Shown: positions 26,571-34,350 of the stretch, piece by piece | How the letters are laid out: each line of letters begins with the position of its first letter | Position numbering within the stretch: position 1 is the first letter of the stretch | NCBI RefSeq assembly: GCF_004168625.1 | Contig: NZ_SDWW01000024.1 | Location: forward strand, 1-64,000 | Source of the DNA: Pengzhenrongella frigida | Lineage (GTDB): Bacteria; Actinomycetota; Actinomycetes; Actinomycetales; Cellulomonadaceae | Direction: 5' to 3' | Length of the DNA: 64,000 nucleotides | Program-made: the position numbers and the translations under genes | The notes under the pieces: generated by a model | Seen by the model: the letters and a program-made list of their open reading frames with translations, nothing else | Databases searched by the model: none | Told to the model about the DNA's origin: nothing

Positions 26571-27616
26571 TACGGCTCCGTGGCGTAGTTCATCGCCTCG
26601 CCGGCGAGCTCGAGATCGACCGTGGCGCCGAGCACGGGTGAGGTGCCGCCCGAGATCCGGGCCAGGACGCGCTCGTCGGTGGCGAGCACGGTGAGGGCGA
26701 CCACGGAGTCGTGCCCGTAGAAGTGCACCCGGTCGACCCGCGCCAGCGTCTGGATGCTTGTGCCGTCGGCGGGCACGATCAGGACCTGCTCGGGTCGCAC
26801 CAGGATCTGGGCAGGTCCGTCGCGGCGCAGCCGTCGGAGCGGGATCGGCCCGATGCTGGTGTGCGCGAGGCCGTCCCGGACCTGCGCCTCCAGCACGTTG
26901 GCGTGCCCGACGGACCGGGCCGTGGCGGCGTCGGCCGGCTGGCCGTACACGGCGGCCGGGGCGTCGGCCTGGACGATGCGCCCGTCGCGCATGATGGCGA
27001 TGCGGTCGGCCATCGACATCGCCTCGCCCTGGTCGTGCGTCACGAGCAGGGCGGACGCCGACGCCGCCCGCAGCGCACTGACGACCGCCTCGCGCGTCTC
27101 GGTCCGCAGGGCAGCGTCCAGGGACGAGAACGGCTCGTCGAGCAGGAGCAGGGTCGGACGCGGCGCGAGGGCGCGCGCGAGCGCGACCCGCTGCTGCTGC
27201 CCGCCGGACAGCTGGTGCGGCGCGCGGTGGCGGACCCGTCGGTCGAGCCCGACGAGCTCGAGCAGCTCGTCGACCCGGTGGTGCGCCTTGCGCTCGGAGC
27301 GGGGCAGGCCGAAGACGATGTTCTCGGCGACGTCGAGGTGGGGGAACAGCGCACCCTCCTGCGGGACGTACCCCACGCGGCGACGTTGCGGCGAGACGAA
27401 CGTGCCGTCACCGACCACGACGTCGTCCCCCAGTGCGATCGTGCCCTCGTCGGGGGCCGCGAACCCGGCGATGAGGCGCAGCAGGGTGGTCTTGCCGCAG
27501 CCCGAGGCACCGAGGACCGCGGTCAGCTCGCCGTCGGCGACGGTGAGGTCGACGCCGTCGAGCACGGGATGGTCCCCGAACGACTTGCACACGCCCTTGA
27601 TGGTCAACGCGGTCAT
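26570..27616 (-). CDS. fbpC: Fe(III) ABC transporter, ATP-binding protein
   Basis: The 348-residue protein has a complete ABC domain: Walker A G-A-S-G-C-G-K-T-T (near 36), signature L-S-G-G-Q-Q-Q-R and Walker B L-L-L-L-D-E-P-F-S-S-L-D. A C-terminal TOBE-like region (about 250-345) follows. It energises the two-domain permease encoded upstream. ATG 27616 overlaps the permease stop by four bases (ATGA); the longer open frame upstream is a shadow of the permease. Iron specificity comes from the binding protein and the iron box in front of the operon. Confidence 0.88.
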   Translation of the reverse strand: MTALTIKGVCKSFGDHPVLDGVDLTVADGELTAVLGASGCGKTTLLRLIAGFAAPDEGTIALGDDVVVGDGTFVSPQRRRVGYVPQEGALFPHLDVAENIVFGLPRSERKAHHRVDELLELVGLDRRVRHRAPHQLSGGQQQRVALARALAPRPTLLLLDEPFSSLDAALRTETREAVVSALRAASASALLVTHDQGEAMSMADRIAIMRDGRIVQADAPAAVYGQPADAATARSVGHANVLEAQVRDGLAHTSIGPIPLRRLRRDGPAQILVRPEQVLIVPADGTSIQTLARVDRVHFYGHDSVVALTVLATDERVLARISGGTSPVLGATVDLELAGEAMNYATEP

Positions 27617-29169
27617 CTGAGGTGGCCCTTCCGGGTCGGTCGGGTCAGCAGGTAGGTCGCGGGCAGTGACAGCACGACCATCAGGACGGCGTACGGCGCC
27701 GCGGCACCGTAGGCGAGGCTGCTGCTGTAGCCCCAGAACGTCGTGGCGAGGGTCTCGGTGCCGATCGGGGCCAGGAGCAGCGTCGAGGTCAGCTCGGTGA
27801 TCACCGCGAGGAACACGAGGGCGGCTCCTGCGCCGGCCCCGGGCGCGATCAGCGGCAGGGTGACCCGGGCGAACCGGGCCACGACGCCCGCGCCCAGGGA
27901 GCTGGCGACCTCGTCGAGCGCGGGCGGCACCTGACGGATCGCTGCCTGCAGGCCCACCATCGCCCGCGGCATGAACAAGATGACGTAGGCGATCACCAGC
28001 ACGGGAGCGGTCTGGTACCAGGGCTGAGCGAAGCTGATCGTGAGGGTGACCAGCGCGAGCGCGACGACGATGCCCGGCAGCGCACTGCTCACGTAGGTGC
28101 TGCGCTCGAGCAGCGTGGCGAACGGTCCGGCGTGCCGCACGCTCAACCAGGCCACCGGCAGCGCGAGCGCGGTGGTGGCGAGCGCGGCCACCAGACCGAG
28201 GAGCAGGGACTGGGTCAGCGTCGCGGTCAGGGTCCCCAGCTCGAGCGTCGTCGACGACCCGACCCACAGCCACCGCGCCAGCATCGCCATCGGCAGCCCC
28301 ACCGCGAGCACCGCGACGCTCGCGACCAGGACCAGCCCGGGGGTCGCCCAGCGCCCCGCGCGCAGCCGCGTCGTGGCCCGAGCGGTCCCGTGCCCCACCC
28401 GGGCCAGGTGGCGGTGGCCGCGCAGGCGCAGCTCGGTGAGCAGCAGGAACAGGCACGCGATCACCAGGACCGTGGCCAGGGAGTTCGCCGCCGGGCCGGC
28501 GAAGGACGACCGGTACTGGTCGTAGATCGCCGTGGTGAAGGTGGGGTACTGCAGCATGCGCAGCGCGCCGAACTCCGCCAGCAGGTGCAGCCCCACGAGC
28601 AGGGAGCCCCCGAGCAGCGCCGGGCGGAGCTGGGGGAGGACGACCCGTCGGAACGTGCCCCAGCTGCCGAACCCGAGCGACCGGGAGACCTCCTCCAGGG
28701 CGGGGTCCAACCCCCCGAGCATCGCCGAGACGGGCAGGTACACGAGCGGGAAGTAGGACAGCGTGACGATCAGCAGGGCCCCGCCGAAGCCGTGCAGGCC
28801 CGGCACGAGCGAGACCCATGCGTAGCTGTTGACGAACGCCGGGATCGCCAGCGGCGCCACCATGAGCACGTGCCACAGGCGGCGTCCCCGGAGCGCGGTC
28901 CGCCCGACCAGCCAGGCCGTGGTCGTGCCCACCAGGGCGCACATCGCGATCGCCGCCAGGGTGAGGCGGACCGTGTTCCAGGTCAGCTCCAGGACGCGCG
29001 CCCGGAACACCAGCCGTGACACCTGCGCCCAGCCGGCGTCGACGGTGTACCCCACGACGTACAGCAGCGGGAGCGTCACGAGCAGCGCCACCAGCAGGCT
29101 GACGCCGCGAAGCAGCCACACCCCCGACCGGGTCGTGGGCCTGCTAGCGAGGCGGGTTGCAGTGAGCAC
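27613..29169 (-). CDS. fbpB: Fe(III) ABC transporter, two-domain permease
   Basis: This 518-residue protein has about twelve membrane helices in two binding-protein-dependent permease domains. The coupling motif appears as E-E-V-S-R-S-L-G-F-G-S-W-G-T-F-R-R-V in the first half and D-E-V-A-S-S-L-G-A-G-V-V-A-R-F in the second. Fused permeases of this kind are typical of FbpB/AfuB ferric iron systems. GTG 29169 follows the binding-protein stop with no gap, indicating coupled translation. Confidence 0.88.
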   Translation of the reverse strand: MLTATRLASRPTTRSGVWLLRGVSLLVALLVTLPLLYVVGYTVDAGWAQVSRLVFRARVLELTWNTVRLTLAAIAMCALVGTTTAWLVGRTALRGRRLWHVLMVAPLAIPAFVNSYAWVSLVPGLHGFGGALLIVTLSYFPLVYLPVSAMLGGLDPALEEVSRSLGFGSWGTFRRVVLPQLRPALLGGSLLVGLHLLAEFGALRMLQYPTFTTAIYDQYRSSFAGPAANSLATVLVIACLFLLLTELRLRGHRHLARVGHGTARATTRLRAGRWATPGLVLVASVAVLAVGLPMAMLARWLWVGSSTTLELGTLTATLTQSLLLGLVAALATTALALPVAWLSVRHAGPFATLLERSTYVSSALPGIVVALALVTLTISFAQPWYQTAPVLVIAYVILFMPRAMVGLQAAIRQVPPALDEVASSLGAGVVARFARVTLPLIAPGAGAGAALVFLAVITELTSTLLLAPIGTETLATTFWGYSSSLAYGAAAPYAVLMVVLSLPATYLLTRPTRKGHLR

Positions 29170-30198
29170 TCAGAGGAGGCCCGCCTGCTGCATGAGCTCC
29201 ACCACGAGCGGTCCGTTCAGGCTGGTCGGATCGACGACGGGCGGGTCGAGGTCGCTCAGCGGCGGCAGCGCGGGGTTCGACTCGGCGTCGCTCGCGATCG
29301 TGTACTCCAGCGCCTTGCTGCCGGCGATCGCCGCCTGGCCCTGCGCGCTGGTGAGGAACGCGACGAACTGCTGGGCCTCGGCCGGATGCTCGCTCGACGC
29401 GAGCACCCCGGCACCGGACACGCTCAGGAACGCGCCCGGGTCCTGGTCGCCGAAGTAGTGCAGCTCCACGTTCGCGCTGTTGTCGCCACCCTCGGCCCGG
29501 TCCTGGTACCAGTAGTAGTGATAGACGACCCCGGCGTCGATCTCCCCGGCGTTGACGGCCTTCATCACGGTGCTGTTGCCGTCGTAGATCTTGGCGTTGG
29601 CCTTGAGCCCAGCCAGCCAGGCGGCCGCGGCGTCCTCGCCCTCGAGCTGCACGACGGCGCTCACGATGGCCTGGAAGTCCGCTCCGGCCGGGGAGATGCC
29701 GAGGCGTCCCTCCCAGACCGGGTCGGCCAGGTCCATCAGCGAGGCGGGCAGGCCGGCGCTGTCCAGCGTCCGCGCGTCGTAGACCAGGACCGTCGACCGG
29801 GCGGCGAACCCGACCCAGGTGCCGTCGGTCGGCTGGTACTGCGTCGGGGTCTGCTCGAGGGTGTCCTGGTCGAGCTCGGCGAACAGGCCCGCGTCCGAGA
29901 CCAGGCTCATGCCGGGGGAGTTCTCGGTGACGAACAGGTCGGCGGGGGAGGCCTCGCCCTCCTGGACCAGCAGGTTCGACAGCTCCGAGTCGTCTCCGTT
30001 GCGCATCTGCACGGCGATGCCGGTCTCGTCCTCGAACGCGTCGATGACGGGCTGCATGAGCGCTTCGTGCTGGGCGTTGTACAGGGTCAGCGTCGTGGCG
30101 CTGGCATCGGCGGTGGTGTCGGACGTCGTGCCGCAGGCCGACAGGGTCAGGGCGGCTAGGGCGACAACGGACGCCACCGGGCCTCGCAGGGATCGCAT
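29170..30198 (-). CDS. fbpA: Fe(III)-binding lipoprotein of ABC transporter
   Basis: The 342-residue lipoprotein has lipobox L-T-L-S-A-C (Cys 22) and a periplasmic-binding type II fold. It opens with L-T-L-Y-N-A-Q-H-E and has Y-H-Y-Y-W-Y-Q-D near residue 220, the paired Tyr cluster that coordinates ferric iron in FbpA/FutA proteins. It captures Fe(III) at the cell surface for the permease and ATPase encoded downstream. Transcription is probably iron-repressed through the DtxR-type box at 30221-30239. The start is ATG 30198 with GGAG further upstream. Confidence 0.88.
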   Translation of the reverse strand: MRSLRGPVASVVALAALTLSACGTTSDTTADASATTLTLYNAQHEALMQPVIDAFEDETGIAVQMRNGDDSELSNLLVQEGEASPADLFVTENSPGMSLVSDAGLFAELDQDTLEQTPTQYQPTDGTWVGFAARSTVLVYDARTLDSAGLPASLMDLADPVWEGRLGISPAGADFQAIVSAVVQLEGEDAAAAWLAGLKANAKIYDGNSTVMKAVNAGEIDAGVVYHYYWYQDRAEGGDNSANVELHYFGDQDPGAFLSVSGAGVLASSEHPAEAQQFVAFLTSAQGQAAIAGSKALEYTIASDAESNPALPPLSDLDPPVVDPTSLNGPLVVELMQQAGLL

Positions 30199-30220
30199 GG
30201 GTAGGTCTACTCCAGAGGTC

Positions 30221-30239
30221 TCAGGTAAGCCTAACCTTA
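30221..30239 (-). promoter_or_regulatory. DtxR/IdeR-type iron box
   Basis: The 19 bases TCAGGTAAGCCTAACCTTA match the consensus iron box TTAGGTTAGSCTAACCTAA at about 15-16 positions, including both AGGT and ACCT halves. It overlaps a plausible -10 (TAGGCT on the minus strand) 23-41 bases before the fbpA start, so Fe2+-loaded DtxR/IdeR would block transcription. Confidence 0.8.
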
Positions 30240-30258
30240 ATTTTGAGAACCAACCTGG

Positions 30259-30903
30259 TCAAACCTGCTGGTCAGCGGGACCCACCTGGGTGTCCAGCCA
30301 GCGGGTCAGGGGGCGCGAGGCCCGGAGCACCTCCACGACCTCGTCCTTGGCAGCGGCGGTCCCGAGCCAGGGCTCGACCGGCCACTGCTTCCAGGTGACC
30401 AGGCCCTTCATGCGCAGGAGCTCGATCCGCGGGTGGTCTCGCGGGTAGCCGCGTGGCGCGGTCGCCAACGTGCTCGCCGCGGTAGTGGTCAGCCCGGCCG
30501 CCCGAGCGTCGTCGACGATCCGCACCAGCGCCTCGCCGGGGATGTCGCTGGCCACCGCGCGACGGTAGCGGGCCAGCTGATCGGTCGCGAAGACGTACAT
30601 GCCGCTGGCCACCGCGAGCCCGTCCGCCGAGAGCTGCACGTAGCCGTGCCGGGCGAGGGTGCCGCCGATGTGGGACTTGTACGGGGTCTTGTCCGCGCTG
30701 AACCGGATGTCGCGGTTCGGCCGGTAGATCTTCGCGTCACCGAACTCGTCGGCGAGCTCGGCGAGCAGCGCCTGCATCGGCGCGCGCACCTGCTCGTCGT
30801 ACACCTGCTTGTGCGCCTGCCAGTAGGCCTTGGAGTTGTCGACCTCCAGCCCGTCGTAGAAGTCGAGGACCGCGTCGGTCCAGCCGTGGAACGCCACCGT
30901 CAC
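30259..30903 (-). CDS. DUF2461 family protein
   Basis: The 214-residue protein matches DUF2461. F-H-G-W-T-D-A-V-L-D-F-Y-D-G-L appears at the start, then N-S-K-A-Y-W-Q-A-H-K, the conserved R-P-N-R-D-I-R-F-S-A-D-K-T-P-Y-K (near 60-75), and P-R-G-Y-P-x-D-H-P near 150. The biochemical function is unknown. GTG 30903 overlaps the stop of the methyltransferase gene (GTGA) with AGGAGG just upstream; a second GTG at 30897 is possible. Confidence 0.85.
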   Translation of the reverse strand: MTVAFHGWTDAVLDFYDGLEVDNSKAYWQAHKQVYDEQVRAPMQALLAELADEFGDAKIYRPNRDIRFSADKTPYKSHIGGTLARHGYVQLSADGLAVASGMYVFATDQLARYRRAVASDIPGEALVRIVDDARAAGLTTTAASTLATAPRGYPRDHPRIELLRMKGLVTWKQWPVEPWLGTAAAKDEVVEVLRASRPLTRWLDTQVGPADQQV

Positions 30904-31802
30904 CGCCCTCCTGCTCCGCCGTCTGCTCCCTGGTCGGCCCGCCGGGCGCCACCGGCGCGGATGCCGATCACGACGGTGGCCTGGAGCTCGTCGGACGTGG
31001 TCACCCGCGCGGTCAGCCCGCTGCGCTCGACGAGGTCGACGGTGCCGGCCGCCTGGCTCCGGCTGGTCTCGATCACCAGGGACCCGCCCGGCGCCAGCCA
31101 GTCGGCCGCCCGGGCGGCCACGCGCCGGTGGACGTCGAGGCCGTCGCCGCCCCCGTCCAGCGTGACCCGCGGCTCGTGCAGCCGGGCCTCCGGCGGCATC
31201 GTGGCGATCGCGTCGGTCGGCACGTAGGGCGCGTTGACGACGATGAGGTCGACCCGGCCGCGCAACCGCGCCGGGAGGGGATCGAACAGGTCGCCGGAGT
31301 ACACGTGGCCGCCGGCGGGCTCGATGTTGCGGCGGGCGCAGCGCACGGCGGCGGGTTCGATGTCGGTGGCGTGCAGGTCGAGATGCTCGACCTGCGCGGC
31401 CAGCGCGGTACCGATCGCGCCGGAGCCGCAGCACAGGTCGACGACGACGGCGCCGGGGCGGGCGAGGGCCACCGCCTGCGCGACGACGAGCTCCGTGCGC
31501 CGTCGGGGCACGAAGACCCCCGGCTCGACGGCGATCCGCAGCCCGCAGAACTCCGCCCAGCCGAGCAGCGGTTCCAGGGGCAGGCCGCTGGCTCGCCGGG
31601 TCACCAGGTCGTCGAGCTCGGCCGGCGACCGAGCCGCGCCCAGGAGCAGATCGGCCTCGTCCTCGGCATAGACGCAGCCGGCCGCACGCAGCCGCGCGAC
31701 GACCTCGGGGCGCGTTGCCATCTCAGGGCGCGATGCCCTCTCGGGGCGCGTTGCCGCCTCACGGTGCGCGGCCGTGGGCCGTGGTGCGGGCGAGGCTGGC
31801 AT
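30900..31802 (-). CDS. Putative protein N5-glutamine methyltransferase (HemK/PrmC-like)
   Basis: This 300-residue protein has an N-terminal helical region and a SAM-binding Rossmann domain: V-V-D-L-C-C-G-S-G-A-I-G, then L-I-V-V-N-A-P-Y-V-P. The catalytic N-P-P-Y of PrmC is N-A-P-Y here, as in an actinobacterial branch annotated as putative glutamine methyltransferase. Its N-terminus contains repeats of A-T-R-P-E type from a short DNA duplication. I start at ATG 31802 because the GTG at 31838 lies within a -10 hexamer (31837-31842). It overlaps the DUF2461 gene. Confidence 0.8.
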   Translation of the reverse strand: MPASPAPRPTAAHREAATRPERASRPEMATRPEVVARLRAAGCVYAEDEADLLLGAARSPAELDDLVTRRASGLPLEPLLGWAEFCGLRIAVEPGVFVPRRRTELVVAQAVALARPGAVVVDLCCGSGAIGTALAAQVEHLDLHATDIEPAAVRCARRNIEPAGGHVYSGDLFDPLPARLRGRVDLIVVNAPYVPTDAIATMPPEARLHEPRVTLDGGGDGLDVHRRVAARAADWLAPGGSLVIETSRSQAAGTVDLVERSGLTARVTTSDELQATVVIGIRAGGARRADQGADGGAGGR

Positions 31803-31836
31803 GGGGACTCTTCCGGTGGCGCCGACGTCGGCGGTC

Positions 31837-31842
31837 ACGCTA
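31837..31842 (-). promoter_or_regulatory. Candidate -10 (TAGCGT) for the HemK-like gene
   Basis: TAGCGT on the minus strand lies about 34 bases before ATG 31802, which has GGAAG seven bases upstream. It decides against the longer GTG start that overlaps it. Confidence 0.45.
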
Positions 31843-31887
31843 CCGGAGCACGGGCCCTTCTACCCTGTGCGGGCCTGTTCGCGTCCC

Positions 31888-31893
31888 TAGGCT
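31888..31893 (+). promoter_or_regulatory. Candidate leaderless promoter -10 (TAGGCT) for the CoA-binding gene
   Basis: TAGGCT is followed by seven bases and ATG 31901, without a ribosome-binding site. Confidence 0.5.
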
Positions 31894-31900
31894 GAGAGCC

Positions 31901-32380
31901 ATGATCACAGTCAAGGAAGCCGCCGCGACGTTCCTCACGGCGAAGCGGGTCGCGGTGACCGGGGTGTCCCGCAAGGCGGAGGGGCACGGCTCCAACATCG
32001 TCTATCAGCGGCTGCGGGACCGGGGCTACGAGGTCTTCGCGGTCAACCCGAACGCCGAGACCGTCGAGGGCGATGCCGCCTACCCGGACCTCGCCTCGAT
32101 CCCCGGTGGGGTGCAGGCCGTCGTGATCGGGACCAAGCCCGCCACGGCGGAGGTCACCATGCGTGAGTGCGCCGACCTGGGGATCGACCAGGTGTGGATG
32201 CACCGGTCTATCGGCGGCGGCAGCGTCTCGCCGGCGGCGACCGAGTACGGCCGGGCGCACGGGATCACCGTGATCGACGGCGGCTGTCCGCTGATGTTCG
32301 ACCCCACCGCGGACACCGGGCACAAGTGCATGCGCTTCGTGTTCAGCATGTCGGGGGCCGTACCGCGCCACGTGAGCTGA
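31901..32380 (+). CDS. CoA-binding domain protein (YccU-like)
   Basis: The 159-residue single-domain protein has a CoA-binding Rossmann fold: V-A-V-T-G-V-S-R-K-A-E-G-H-G-S near residue 18, V-F-A-V-N-P-N-A and V-I-D-G-G-C-P-L-M-F near the end. Relatives bind CoA; the cellular role is unknown. It is expressed from a likely leaderless promoter and is divergent from the HemK-like gene. Confidence 0.85.
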   Translation: MITVKEAAATFLTAKRVAVTGVSRKAEGHGSNIVYQRLRDRGYEVFAVNPNAETVEGDAAYPDLASIPGGVQAVVIGTKPATAEVTMRECADLGIDQVWMHRSIGGGSVSPAATEYGRAHGITVIDGGCPLMFDPTADTGHKCMRFVFSMSGAVPRHVS

Positions 32381-32432
32381 AGTCACCGCGGCGGGTTGCC
32401 CCCGAGGAGCAGACGGCGGCGACGTAACCGCG

Positions 32433-32438
32433 TAAGTT
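32433..32438 (+). promoter_or_regulatory. Candidate -10 (TAAGTT) of the TelA-PknG operon
   Basis: TAAGTT lies about 68 bases before the telA start. The message would begin near 32445, immediately before two stem-loops. A -35 is not clear. Confidence 0.4.
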
Positions 32439-32446
32439 GTCGCCAC

Positions 32447-32481
32447 GTCCTTGCGGCAAGGACCGCCGTCCGTACGGACGG
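32447..32481 (+). promoter_or_regulatory. Two adjacent inverted repeats in the telA leader
   Basis: GTCCTTG/CAAGGAC with a CGG loop spans 32447-32463. Three bases later a perfect 16-bp palindrome, CCGTCCGTACGGACGG, spans 32466-32481. They could fold in the 5' leader, or the palindrome could be an operator for a dimeric repressor of the operon. Confidence 0.6.
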
Positions 32482-32505
32482 TGCAGGTGAGGAAGGACCA
32501 CCGTC

Positions 32506-33768
32506 GTGACCGAGGTCGACCCGTCGAAGGCCGGCGCGGAGCAGCTGGCGCCACTGCAACCCCCCGGTCCTGTCGAGCCGGTGCTCACGCTCACCGTGCC
32601 CGCCCCGGTCGGGCAGGTCCAGGCGACCGCGGCGCCCCGGATGGCGCCCGCCGTCGATCCTGCCGCGCTGCCCGGGCTCGATGCGAAGGTCGGCGACTTC
32701 CTCGGCTCGTTGATGACGGCCGAGCCCCACTCGCCGGAGTTCGCCACCAAGGCCGGCGACGTGCGCATGATGGGCGACGCGGACATCCGGCACGCGGCCG
32801 AGAGCTCCAACCGGTTGCTGAAGTCGCCGGTGCGCGCGCTGACCGAGGGCGGGCTCGCCTCGGGCTCCAAGGTCGGCACGACGCTGGTCGAGCTGCGTCG
32901 CACGGTCGAGGACCTCGACCCGTCGGGCGCCCAGGGCACCCGCAAGCTGTTGGGGTTCCTGCCGTTCGGCGACAAGATCGCCGACTACTTCCAGAAGTAC
33001 CAGAGCGCCCAGACCCACCTCGACGCGATCCTGCACGCGCTGCGGGACGGGCAGGACGAGCTGCGCAAGGACAACGCCTCGCTCAACCTCGAGAAGGGCG
33101 AGCTGTGGGCGGCGATGGCGCGCCTCAACCAGTACGTCTACATCGCCGAGCGGCTCGACTCCCGGCTCGCGGCGGGCATCTCCGAGCTCGAGGCCACCGA
33201 CCCGGACCGAGCCCGGTCGCTGCGCGACGACGTGCTGTTCTACGTGCGTCAGAAGCACCAGGACCTGCTGGTCCAGCTCGCGGTGTCGATCCAGAACTAC
33301 CTCGCGATCGACGTCGTGATCAAGAACAACCTCGAGCTCGTCAAGGGCGTCGACCGCGCGTCGACGACGACGATCTCGGCGTTGCGCACCGCGGTCATCG
33401 TCGCCCAGGCGCTCGGCAACCAGAAGCTCGTGCTCGACCAGATCTCGGCCCTGAACACCACGACGTCGAACCTGATCGAGCGCACCTCGGCCATGCTCAA
33501 GGACAACTCGGTCCGGATCCAGGAGCAGGCGGCGTCGGCCACGATCGGCCTGCCCCAGCTGCAGGCGGCGTTCGCGAACATCTACGCCACGATGGACGCG
33601 ATCGACACGTTCAAGGTCGGGGCGCTCGACACGATGGCGGCGACGATCGGCACCCTCGAGACCGAGGTCGGCAAGTCGCGCGACTACCTCGACCGGGTCC
33701 AGCAGCACGACGACCGGTTGGCCAGCGGTTCGCTCGACCTCGACCGCCCGGCCGGCAGCGGCCGATGA
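32506..33768 (+). CDS. telA: TelA/KlaA-family toxic-anion resistance protein
   Basis: This 420-residue, mostly helical and coiled-coil protein matches the TelA family. It has a disordered Pro-rich N-terminus (1-60), D-A-K-V-G-D-F-L-G-S-L-M and the conserved core L-G-F-L-P-F-G-D-K-I-A-D-Y-F-Q-K-Y-Q-S-A near residues 145-165. TelA proteins are linked to tellurite and other envelope or antimicrobial stress, but the mechanism is unknown. It starts at GTG 32506 behind GGAAGGA and is the first gene of the ten-gene signalling unit ending at 44691. Confidence 0.88.
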   Translation: MTEVDPSKAGAEQLAPLQPPGPVEPVLTLTVPAPVGQVQATAAPRMAPAVDPAALPGLDAKVGDFLGSLMTAEPHSPEFATKAGDVRMMGDADIRHAAESSNRLLKSPVRALTEGGLASGSKVGTTLVELRRTVEDLDPSGAQGTRKLLGFLPFGDKIADYFQKYQSAQTHLDAILHALRDGQDELRKDNASLNLEKGELWAAMARLNQYVYIAERLDSRLAAGISELEATDPDRARSLRDDVLFYVRQKHQDLLVQLAVSIQNYLAIDVVIKNNLELVKGVDRASTTTISALRTAVIVAQALGNQKLVLDQISALNTTTSNLIERTSAMLKDNSVRIQEQAASATIGLPQLQAAFANIYATMDAIDTFKVGALDTMAATIGTLETEVGKSRDYLDRVQQHDDRLASGSLDLDRPAGSGR

Positions 33769-33798
33769 CGCTCGGCGTCCGGGTGAGGAACTGAGCTG

Positions 33799-34350
33799 AT
33801 GGGTTCGTTGGCCGACCTGGTCGCCAGGGTCCTGCACCGCCCGCACCCGTCGGCGCAGGCGGACCGCCTCGTGCTGCCCGCGGTGCCGACCCGCGCCGAC
33901 CTGCTCGCGTCGGTCGACCGGGTCGAGGCGCTGGTGGCCGACGGCGCCGTCCCCGCGCCGGTCGCCTCCCGCGTGTCCCGCGTGACCCGGGTCGTGCGGC
34001 AGGCCATCCCGCGGCTGGACCGGTTGGGTGCCGGCAGCCCGCAGGCGTACTCGGTGATGGCGACGGCGACCGACTACCTGCCGGAGGCGATCGGCGGGTA
34101 CCTGCGCCTGCCGCGGGACTGGGCGAACAGTCGACCAGTAGACAACGGTCGCACGTCGCTGATGGTCCTCATCGACCAGCTCGACCTGCTGGCGCGCACC
34201 ATGGATCAGGTGTTCGACGCCGTCAACCGCTCGGACGCGGCCGCGCTCGTGGCCCACGGCCGCTTCCTCGCGGAGAAGTTCGGCTCGTCGTCCGGCGGCG
34301 GCCAGCTCGAGATCGGCCAGATCACCCCGCCCGCGCAGCCGACGTCGTGA
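33799..34350 (+). CDS. Unknown helical protein of the TelA-PknG operon
   Basis: The 183-residue protein has no signal peptide or membrane helix and is predicted mainly helical ([32 protein letters not shown]). A Gly/Ser-rich tail ends in Q-P-T-S. I do not recognise a family with certainty; relatives in similar operons are annotated hypothetical. It begins at ATG 33799, 30 bp after telA, and overlaps the AAA ATPase gene by four bases, so its product is probably a partner of TelA or the ATPase. Confidence 0.75.
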   Translation: MGSLADLVARVLHRPHPSAQADRLVLPAVPTRADLLASVDRVEALVADGAVPAPVASRVSRVTRVVRQAIPRLDRLGAGSPQAYSVMATATDYLPEAIGGYLRLPRDWANSRPVDNGRTSLMVLIDQLDLLARTMDQVFDAVNRSDAAALVAHGRFLAEKFGSSSGGGQLEIGQITPPAQPTS

